Source: NIOZ-UU35 sp964344175
Lineage (GTDB): Bacteria; Chloroflexota; Anaerolineae; Anaerolineales; UBA11858
Reading direction: 5' to 3'
DNA: 13,131 bases
Assembly: GCA_964344175.1 (NCBI GenBank)
Contig: CAYFMI010000097.1
Location: 1-13,131 of the forward strand
A model generated the notes under the pieces. It did no database searches. It saw nothing but the letters and a program-made list of their open reading frames with translations, and had not been told where the DNA came from. Shown here piece by piece: positions 7,001 through 12,421 of this stretch (position 1 is its first letter; each line of letters begins with the position of its first letter). A program made the position numbers and the translations under genes.

Positions 7001-7618
7001 ATGCCTAAAAAGTTACTGCTGCAATTACTCATCGGTCTGACGTTAGGTTTTGCTATTGTTGCTGGAGCGCATTTCTTCAATCAGCCTTATACCTATCAAG
7101 GATCACTGATTGACCCACCTGCCCCGGCCAGCGATTTTACGCTAAAGACGGGCGCAGGCACAACCTTTCAATTAGGTGAGCAGCACGGAAAGATCGTGCT
7201 GCTTTTCTTCGGGTATATGCACTGCCCCGATGTCTGCCCCACAACGTTGTATGATTTCAAGCAAATCAAAGCGCTTTTGAGTGAGCAGGCCGATGACATT
7301 CGCTTTGTCTTCATTACTGTGGATCCAGAACGCGATACGCTGGAAATGCTGACCGAATTTGTTACCACTTTTGATCCTGACTTCATCGGCCTGAGCGGTG
7401 AACGCGCCGAACTTGAACCGGTTTACAAAGCCTATGGAGTCTATGCCGAGAAAAAAGAAGTCGGCAGCGCGGCGGGCTACTTAATGGATCATACCGCGCG
7501 CATCTACGTCATCGACCCCAACGGAAATCTGCACCTGACCTTCCCCTTCGGCATGTCCCCCGAAGCGATGGTGGAAGATTTAACGCATTTACTAAAAGAG
7601 ATACCCGCTGACCAATGA
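7001..7618 (+). CDS. sco1: Sco/SenC/PrrC copper chaperone for CuA
   Basis: This 205-residue membrane-anchored thioredoxin-fold protein delivers or reduces copper for the CuA site of CoxB on the outer face of the membrane. An N-terminal anchor helix covers about 5-25. The Sco copper motif is Cys75-Pro-Asp-Val-Cys79, and the third ligand is His164 in the DHTARIYVID segment. The block ITVDPERDT (about 105-113) is typical of the family. No good Shine-Dalgarno precedes the ATG at 7001, so translation may depend on the upstream operon context. It sits between the oxidase subunits and a second candidate copper protein, which fits an assembly cluster. Confidence 0.95.
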   Translation: MPKKLLLQLLIGLTLGFAIVAGAHFFNQPYTYQGSLIDPPAPASDFTLKTGAGTTFQLGEQHGKIVLLFFGYMHCPDVCPTTLYDFKQIKALLSEQADDIRFVFITVDPERDTLEMLTEFVTTFDPDFIGLSGERAELEPVYKAYGVYAEKKEVGSAAGYLMDHTARIYVIDPNGNLHLTFPFGMSPEAMVEDLTHLLKEIPADQ

Positions 7619-7620
7619 CC

Positions 7621-7657
7621 GAAGACGGATGACAGGAATTTCCTGTCTCCGGCCTTC
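7621..7657. repeat. near-perfect palindrome between sco and the cupredoxin-like gene
   Basis: GACAGGAA (7631-7638) pairs with TTCCTGTC (7640-7647) around a single base. Outer arms CGG/CCG and GAAG/CTTC extend it to 7621-7657 with small bulges. It begins two bases after the sco stop. An in-frame ATG at 7629 lies inside it, so the reading frame of the next gene extends back into the palindrome. The ATG at 7671 is the more likely start. Confidence 0.55.
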
Positions 7658-7670
7658 CGCCCCCTGTCTG

Positions 7671-8189
7671 ATGATGAACTCAAAAATCCGCCCTTACGCT
7701 AAACGCCTGCTGATTGTCTTTCTAGTTGCCCTGGCCTTTGTTGGGATCATCAACGAAGGCGCGCATCTTCTCCTCAAAGAGAAGAGCGACCGCGCCCCCG
7801 AAACCATCGCAATCGTTATTCCTGCGGGAACTGCAGCAGAGATCGCCGCCGGTGGGCAGCCGCTAGCACTGCCTGATGAAATGGTCTTCGTCATCGGTGA
7901 TACACTTTTGGTGGTGAACCAGGATCAGACCGACCACGAACTCGGCCCGCTCTACATCCCTGCCGGGAGCAGCGCCAGCCTGCAAATGGAAGACGCCAAC
8001 AAATATACCCTGGGCTGCACCTTTACGCCCTCTAAATTTTTGAATTTTGATGTGCGCACGCGCACCTCGGCCCGCTCCCGGCTGACGGCCTTCGCTCTGG
8101 CTACACCGCCAACCGCCATGTTCTTTTTTGTGTACAGCCTGTTGGTTTTTCCGGTGGGTAAAAATAGGGACGCGGATGAACGCGGATAA
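7671..8189 (+). CDS. membrane-anchored cupredoxin-like protein in the oxidase assembly cluster
   Basis: This 172-residue protein has a hydrophobic helix at each end (about 12-27 and 138-161) and an extracytoplasmic beta-rich domain between them (about 45-130). The domain contains IPAG turns, a TDHELGP segment with His89, and LGCTFTP with Cys116. This recalls cupredoxins, where His and Cys bind copper. The second His and the Met normally found after the Cys are absent, so a type 1 copper site is not complete. Its place between sco and surf1 suggests copper handling for the oxidase, by inference. The start is uncertain (7671, 7674 or 7629) because no Shine-Dalgarno is seen. The last residues (about 164-172, rich in Arg, Asp and Glu) are encoded by a palindromic repeat and are probably not conserved. 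Confidence 0.6.
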   Translation: MMNSKIRPYAKRLLIVFLVALAFVGIINEGAHLLLKEKSDRAPETIAIVIPAGTAAEIAAGGQPLALPDEMVFVIGDTLLVVNQDQTDHELGPLYIPAGSSASLQMEDANKYTLGCTFTPSKFLNFDVRTRTSARSRLTAFALATPPTAMFFFVYSLLVFPVGKNRDADERG

Positions 8190-8250
8190 AATCGTGAAGT
8201 GCCGAATTCAAGAATATCCGCGTAAATCCACGTTTATCTGCGTCCCCTAA
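8166..8250. repeat. imperfect palindromic 'gacgcggat' element covering a gene end
   Basis: The left arm (8166-8191, starting TAGGGACGCGGATG) and the right arm (8216-8250, ending CTGCGTCCCCTA) are reverse complements with a few substitutions and one indel. The whole therefore forms a long hairpin-like element of about 85 bp. The stop codon of the cupredoxin-like gene (8187-8189) lies inside the left arm, which means the element inserted into, or replaced, the original 3' end of that gene. It ends 10 bases before the surf1 start. Confidence 0.7.
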
Positions 8251-8260
8251 AAAACAAAAA

Positions 8261-9001
8261 ATGTTCAAAATTCTCTTCAGCCGCCGCTGGATACTCCCCA
8301 CGCTCATCGTGCCGATGGCCGTTGCCGTGATGATCCGCTTAGGTTTCTGGCAGCTAGACCGCCTGGAGCAACGCCGGGCTTTCAACGCCCATATCACTCA
8401 AGTGTCTGCCGCGCCGCAATTTGAGCTGACCACAGACACCCATGCCGATGATCTCACCAGCATGGAATTCCGCGCCATTACGGTAAGCGGCGAATTCGAT
8501 CACAGCCGCGAGGTCGCTATCCGTAACCAGGCCTGGGAAGATCAACCGGGGGTACACTTGCTGACCCCCCTGATCCTGGCTGGGAGCAACCGGGCGATTC
8601 TGGTCGATCGCGGCTGGATTCCTTTGGATGCTTATCAATCCGGCGATTGGTCAGCCTATGAGATCGATGGGCCGGTTGTCATCGAGGGTCTGATCCGCCT
8701 TTCGCAGGCAGTGCCCACCCTGGGGGGGCGCCCTGACCCCACACCACAACCGGGAGAAATCCTTCGGGCCTGGAATTTCGTTAACATCGCCAATATCGCC
8801 CAGCAAATGCCCTATCCATTACTGGATATTTATATCCTGCAAGCCCCTGATGCCGAGCATTGGCAACTCCCCTACCGCAGCCTGCCCGAATTCGACCTGA
8901 GCGAAGGGCCGCACCTCGGCTATGCCGTGCAGTGGTTTATTTTCGCCGCAATTCTGGGTATTGGGTATCCAATGTACATTCGTCGAGAGAACACACCATG
9001 A
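8261..9001 (+). CDS. surf1: SURF1 family oxidase assembly protein
   Basis: This two-helix membrane protein assists heme a insertion into cytochrome oxidase subunit I. It has 246 residues. The N-terminal helix (about 8-30) is followed by the family block LGFWQLDRLEQR. The central extracytoplasmic domain contains ILVDRGWIP. The C-terminal helix is introduced by GPHLGYAVQWFIFA, the SURF1 C-terminal signature. The ATG at 8261 has only an A-rich leader and no clear Shine-Dalgarno, so the upstream palindrome may limit independent initiation. Its stop overlaps the next start in an ATGA arrangement (8998-9001), which indicates translational coupling to the heme synthase fusion, its functional partner. 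Confidence 0.95.
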   Translation: MFKILFSRRWILPTLIVPMAVAVMIRLGFWQLDRLEQRRAFNAHITQVSAAPQFELTTDTHADDLTSMEFRAITVSGEFDHSREVAIRNQAWEDQPGVHLLTPLILAGSNRAILVDRGWIPLDAYQSGDWSAYEIDGPVVIEGLIRLSQAVPTLGGRPDPTPQPGEILRAWNFVNIANIAQQMPYPLLDIYILQAPDAEHWQLPYRSLPEFDLSEGPHLGYAVQWFIFAAILGIGYPMYIRRENTP

Positions 9002-10362
9002 AAAAAAACGCTTTCCTCACCTCGCAATTTCGCGCCCCCTTCGCCCGGCTTTCTTTGCTAACTCTGAGCGCCATGCTCATCCTGTTGATAGGCGGCCTGC
9101 TGGTGCGGCTGACCGGCGCCGCAAATGCCTGTGGAGGATGGCCGTTGTGCGGGACTGGCTTCAACCTGCCTGCAAATGGTTTGGAATGGATCCAGGTCGT
9201 CCATCGTTTGACCGTTGGGTTGGTCGGCGTGTTGATGTTGATTCTGCTGCGCGGAGCCTGGCGCTCACAGCGCACACAAACCCCCATCTTGGTCGCCACA
9301 ACTGCAACAGCCGCCCTCTACTTGCTGCAAGCTATGCTTGGGGCGCTGAAAGTCACGCGTGAATTTCCCATCCATTTGACAGCCCTGCACGCGGCTACTG
9401 CGGCAGCTGTATGGATTGCGCTGCTCATGCAAGTGTATTTTGTGGGACGGGCTGCGCGGGGACGCGGGGAAGAACGCCTTGAGGCCGCCGAAGCTGTTCG
9501 GCGCGAGAATATTGGTCGTGATTTTTTGACGCTGACCAAACCGATTGTGGTTGCCCTGCTGCTGGTGACTACCTATGCAGGCATGGTCATTGGCGCCAAA
9601 GCCTGGCCATCGGCCACCCTGACCTTTTGGGTGCTGTTGGGTGGCTTTCTGGCGGCGGGCGGCTCCGGAGCCATTAACCAGTATATTGACCGCAGCGATG
9701 ACACTAAAATGCAACGCACGCAAGAACGGCCCTTGCCATCTGGCCGGCTGACCCCCGGCGAAGGCCTGGCATTCGGCGTGGCGATGACGCTGACATCCTT
9801 TTATCTGATGGCCACATTTGTGAACCTGCTGGCTGCGCTGCTGTCTCTGGCGGGGATGATTTATTATGTCTTCATTTACAGTATCTGGCTGAAAAAATCC
9901 ACCGTGCAGAATATTGTCATCGGCGGAGGTGCCGGAGCCATCCCGCCACTGGTGGGCTGGGCCGCGGCTACCGGGAGTCTCAACATCCCGGCGTTGTTCC
10001 TCTTTGCGGTGGTCTTCATGTGGACTCCGCCCCATTTCTGGGCCTTAGCCATTGTGCGGCGCAACGATTACGCCCGCGCCGGCGTTCCCATGCTGCCCGT
10101 GGTACGCGGCGAGAAAGAAACCCGCACAAAAATATTCATCTATACGGTAGAGTTGGTGGTGTTGACCCTGTTACTGCCAATCTTCGGCCTGGGCGGCAGC
10201 GTCTATTTGGTGCTGGCAGGCCTGCTGGGCATTTGGCTGCTCATTTCTGCCTGGAAAGTCTGGAAACGCGGCGGCAACAAACTGGCCTGGAAGATGTATC
10301 GCCACTCCAGCATGTACCTTGCCTTTCTTTTCGCAGCCTTGATGGTGGATGCCCTGCGTTGA
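8998..10362 (+). CDS. ctaB: half-length CtaA-like domain fused to heme o synthase CtaB
   Basis: This 454-residue bifunctional-looking membrane protein has a CtaA/Cox15-like N-terminal part (1-150). That part has four helices, the loop Cys45-GGWPL-Cys51, and candidate heme ligands His69 (VVHRLT) and His126/His131. This is only one of the two four-helix bundles of ordinary heme A synthase. The C-terminal part (about 170-454) is protoheme IX farnesyltransferase. It has Asn227/Asp231/Asp235 with KMQRTQERPLPSG for prenyl diphosphate, Mg and heme binding, plus STVQNIVIGG and MWTPPHFWALA. CtaB farnesylates heme b to heme o, and CtaA oxidises heme o to heme a. The start is the ATG overlapping the surf1 stop. 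The C-terminus looks complete (MYLAFLFAALMVDALR), although a rearrangement begins eight bases after the stop. Confidence 0.93.
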   Translation: MKKNAFLTSQFRAPFARLSLLTLSAMLILLIGGLLVRLTGAANACGGWPLCGTGFNLPANGLEWIQVVHRLTVGLVGVLMLILLRGAWRSQRTQTPILVATTATAALYLLQAMLGALKVTREFPIHLTALHAATAAAVWIALLMQVYFVGRAARGRGEERLEAAEAVRRENIGRDFLTLTKPIVVALLLVTTYAGMVIGAKAWPSATLTFWVLLGGFLAAGGSGAINQYIDRSDDTKMQRTQERPLPSGRLTPGEGLAFGVAMTLTSFYLMATFVNLLAALLSLAGMIYYVFIYSIWLKKSTVQNIVIGGGAGAIPPLVGWAAATGSLNIPALFLFAVVFMWTPPHFWALAIVRRNDYARAGVPMLPVVRGEKETRTKIFIYTVELVVLTLLLPIFGLGGSVYLVLAGLLGIWLLISAWKVWKRGGNKLAWKMYRHSSMYLAFLFAALMVDALR

Positions 10363-11267
10363 TCTTTTGCGGCGTTACTCAAACCGACTTCTACTTCACC
10401 GGCCAGCGCGGATTGGCCGCAGTGGACCTGGCCGACTACAATGCGAGATGGTATTCGCAACAACTTGGCCGCTTCACGCAACCCGATACCCTGATCCCCG
10501 ATCCGGGCAATCCGCAGAGCTTCAATCGCTATAGCTATGTGCAGAACTCGCCGCTCAATTTCGTCGATCCGAGCGGGCATCGATATATCCCATTGATTGA
10601 TGGCGTTTGTGGCAGCACCCAGAATTGCTGGATAGCTCGAACTCATCATGATCCTGATAGTGTAAACACGAAAACAGCTGATGATTTAGGATTGAGAGGC
10701 GGAGAAGAAGATGAAAATCTGCCTGAGAATCCAGTTCCGAGTGTGCCAACACTTCCCAATTTACCACCTGAAGGTTACATCAGTGATCTTCTCATGGATT
10801 CAACATCAGTTGAAGCAGATAACCGCCCAAGCCTTGATTCATTAGGTGTATTTTGGGACGAATTTGCGTCACCAGTCTTTAGTGGTATAGATGCTTATAA
10901 TTTTTATGAAGTTTCTCGAAAGGGAGGGTGGAAGTATTTGCGACTATCACTACCAACAGGACCTATAGAAGGATTCTTTGCTGGTAGAGATCAGTTCCAG
11001 CGAGATAATGACTGGCGACCAGGTTTATCATCAGAGCAAAAATATGGTCGAGCTATTGCTGTGGGTCTTGAAACTTGGGCAATAGATGGATTAGCCACCT
11101 TGGCGGGAGGGACTGCCGGTGCTATTGCAACCCCTGCTGGACCAGTGGTAATGGGTGGAGCATACCTCGCTGGGTCTTCACTTGTTACAATTGCAGGTGA
11201 AAAATTTATCAAAAATACTTTAAATCCTTATCTATTCCCAATCTTCAACCTTGGAATATTTCCTTGA
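10359..11267 (+). CDS. 5'-truncated Rhs core with unique C-terminal tip (polymorphic-toxin type cassette)
   Basis: Homology to an Rhs-repeat core begins at 10371. TQTDFYFTGQRG, ADYNARWYSQQLGRFTQPD and NRYSYVQNSPLNFVDPSGH give the conserved end of a YD-repeat shell. After DPSG comes an unrelated tip of about 229 residues. This tip has an acidic/proline linker (ENLPENPVPSVP), then a region ending in a Gly/Ala-rich hydrophobic stretch (AVGLETWAIDGLATLAGGTA). I do not recognise a toxin family. The many YD repeats that should precede the core are missing. The frame overlaps ctaB with no normal start. The TTG at 10359, overlapping the ctaB stop, is the only coupled candidate, so this may be a silent cassette. 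The tip is clearly A/T-richer than the oxidase genes. It is followed 22 bp later by a small membrane protein. Confidence 0.65.
   Translation: MIFCGVTQTDFYFTGQRGLAAVDLADYNARWYSQQLGRFTQPDTLIPDPGNPQSFNRYSYVQNSPLNFVDPSGHRYIPLIDGVCGSTQNCWIARTHHDPDSVNTKTADDLGLRGGEEDENLPENPVPSVPTLPNLPPEGYISDLLMDSTSVEADNRPSLDSLGVFWDEFASPVFSGIDAYNFYEVSRKGGWKYLRLSLPTGPIEGFFAGRDQFQRDNDWRPGLSSEQKYGRAIAVGLETWAIDGLATLAGGTAGAIATPAGPVVMGGAYLAGSSLVTIAGEKFIKNTLNPYLFPIFNLGIFP
10467..10580 (+). repeat. Rhs-core direct repeat, copy 1
   Basis: This 114-bp segment matches 12308-12421 at 112 of 114 positions, differing only at 10481 and 10571. It encodes the last conserved part of the Rhs core, ending at PSGH. Sequence identity stops abruptly at its right end, where the two tips begin. 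This provides a recombination site for exchanging tips. Confidence 0.9.
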
Positions 11268-11289
11268 TGGATACGAGAGATAAAGGCAA

Positions 11290-11643
11290 ATGAAAAAAAT
11301 AATAGAAAATTTAAAAAACATCGTATATACAGCTGATATATTCGCCCTAGCATACCTGCCACCTGTTATAGCAGTAGGATTACTGATATCAATAGCTGTT
11401 GTTTCTAAGGAGATATTTCACAGAAATATTGCACCTGGGTATAACTACTTTGCAATAGCTTGTGCATGCTTTTTTGCAAGTCTTAGCGGATTCGCTCAGA
11501 TTGTTCGGCGCGAATCGCCAGGTTTTTACTTTGGGAAAACCATTAAAGGCAAGATTCCAGTATTCGTTGGTATACTGACTGTGGTCATTTGCTGGGGTGC
11601 AGGAATATTGATGTTATATTTTGCAATAAGTAATGGGAAATAA
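11290..11643 (+). CDS. small three-helix membrane protein, candidate immunity protein
   Basis: This 117-residue protein has a basic N-terminus and three hydrophobic segments (about 17-39, 51-70 and 91-112). The loop between helices 2 and 3 contains RRESPGFYFGKTIKGK. The start ATG is preceded by TAAAGG at 11281-11286. It lies 22 bp after the first Rhs-tip reading frame, is equally A/T-rich, and is unlike the oxidase genes. In polymorphic toxin loci the gene directly after the toxin tip commonly encodes the matching immunity protein, and a multi-pass membrane protein is expected when the toxin acts on membranes. No family is recognised, so the immunity role rests on position and topology only. 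Confidence 0.55.
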   Translation: MKKIIENLKNIVYTADIFALAYLPPVIAVGLLISIAVVSKEIFHRNIAPGYNYFAIACACFFASLSGFAQIVRRESPGFYFGKTIKGKIPVFVGILTVVICWGAGILMLYFAISNGK

Positions 11644-11819
11644 TGTTTGGTTTCAACGATCTTCTTCCCCAAATTGAAAGACGAGCGAACCGGCTTCACC
11701 AGTACCGCCCGTCTCCCGTTGGGGGCCCATGCGACCTACCCCCCCGCCCCCTTCCAACCTGGAAGGGGGAGTTTGGCGACAAGTAAGAGAGGCCGCTTTA
11801 CCGAGGATACAATCCGCGC
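11644..11819. other. intergenic junction region without gene
   Basis: This stretch between the candidate immunity gene and the DUF559 remnant returns to higher G/C content partway through. I see no start-to-stop coding region of note. It contains the G/C hairpin at 11747-11769, which appears to belong to the DUF559-associated debris. The point of origin of 11644-11735 is not recognisable. Confidence 0.4.
11747..11769. repeat. C/G-rich hairpin upstream of the DUF559 remnant
   Basis: A perfect 10-bp stem (11747-11756 with 11760-11769) has a 3-base loop, of the form CCCCCTTCCA/TGGAAGGGGG. It resembles the stem at 12034-12055 and the hairpins at 78-144. No T tract follows. Together with the 3' hairpin it brackets the DUF559 remnant, which suggests that hairpins and gene moved as one unit. 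Confidence 0.5.
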
Positions 11820-12059
11820 ATGAGAACGAATAACATCATCACAGGTCAAGAGGTCAGCCAGGAAAAACGGGAACGTGCCCGAGAATTGCGACGAGAGATG
11901 ACCCCCGGCGAACGGCGTTTGTGGAACAGGCTGCGAGCAAAGCGATTAGCAGGCTGGCATTTTCGCAGACAGCAGATCATCGATGGATTCATCCAGGTCT
12001 TGGAAACGATCGTTGATAAACTCAAAACGAGTCCCCCTTCCCTGGAGGGAAGGGGCTAG
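11820..12059 (+). pseudogene. DUF559 (endonuclease-like) gene with internal deletion
   Basis: The reading frame is 79 codons. Its first 55 or so residues match my memory of the start of DUF559 proteins, which have a restriction-endonuclease-like fold related to Vsr. The key stretches are NNIITGQEVSQEKRERAREL, MTPGERRLWNRLRAKRL and FRRQQIIDGFI. The following catalytic part, normally starting IDGFIVDFYC, is missing. The frame jumps to a tail VLETIVDKLKTSPPSLEGRG of the kind found at the C-termini of such genes. Full-length members are usually about 110-130 residues. The deletion kept the frame, so a short peptide could still be made, but without the catalytic core it cannot be a nuclease. It sits between two Rhs fragments as mobile debris. 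Confidence 0.7.
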
Positions 12060-12068
12060 GGGATGGGT
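12034..12068. repeat. C/G-rich hairpin at the 3' end of the DUF559 remnant
   Basis: A perfect 10-bp stem (12034-12043 with 12046-12055) closes on only two bases, so the apex must open. It is followed by CTAGGGGATGGGTC. It encodes the SPPSLEGRG tail and stop of the DUF559 frame. Its layout of hairpin plus AGGGG-TGGG resembles the repeat at 118-160. Confidence 0.55.
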
Positions 12069-12101
12069 CGCTTGTGGGCACAATATCTGGTAACCGATCA
12101 T

Positions 12102-12124
12102 CCTTCGGCAGGCTCAGGACAGGC
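12102..12124. repeat. 23-bp dispersed repeat inserted in the Rhs core
   Basis: The segment beginning CCTTCGGCAGGCTCAGG and ending GACAGGC separates the GAT CAT codons (Asp-His) from CTC GGC TCC (Leu-Gly-Ser). Deleting exactly these 23 bases restores the classic Rhs motif DHLGSVSAV in frame. From memory, closely similar CTTCG-CAAGCTCAGGACAGG sequences recur as short dispersed repeats in Chloroflexota and other genomes. Confidence 0.75.
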
Positions 12125-12307
12125 CTCGGCTCCGTCTCGGCGGTTGTGGATGCCAGCGGAACGGTCTTGAGTCAGCAGCGCTATTACCCCTTTGGCGGGG
12201 CGCGGCTCGATCCGGGCGTTACCCAAACCGACTTCAGTTTCACCGGCCAGCGCGGCACGGACTTTGGACTCATAGACTACCGAGCACGTTTCTACTCAAG
12301 CCGCTTA

Positions 12308-12421
12308 GGCCGCTTCACGCAGCCCGATACCCTGATCCCCGATCCGGGCAATCCGCAGAGCTTCAATCGCTATAGCTATGTGCAGAACTCGCCGCTCAAT
12401 TTCGTCGATCCCAGCGGGCAT
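12308..12421 (+). repeat. Rhs-core direct repeat, copy 2
   Basis: This is the partner of 10467-10580 in direct orientation, 1841 bp apart, with two substitutions (12322 and 12412). The flanking upstream core (12215-12307) is only partly alike, with one codon fewer, and the downstream tip is unrelated. The sharpness of the right boundary at PSGH marks the core/tip junction. Confidence 0.9.

Noticed and set aside
9265..10035. A 256-residue minus-strand open frame opposite the ctaA/ctaB fusion
   Set aside because: It is a shadow of the heme synthase gene with no recognisable domain or start signal.
10020..10358. Upstream extension of the first Rhs frame inside ctaB
   Set aside because: This part only translates ctaB in another frame. 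Rhs similarity starts at 10371, so a real start this far upstream is unlikely.
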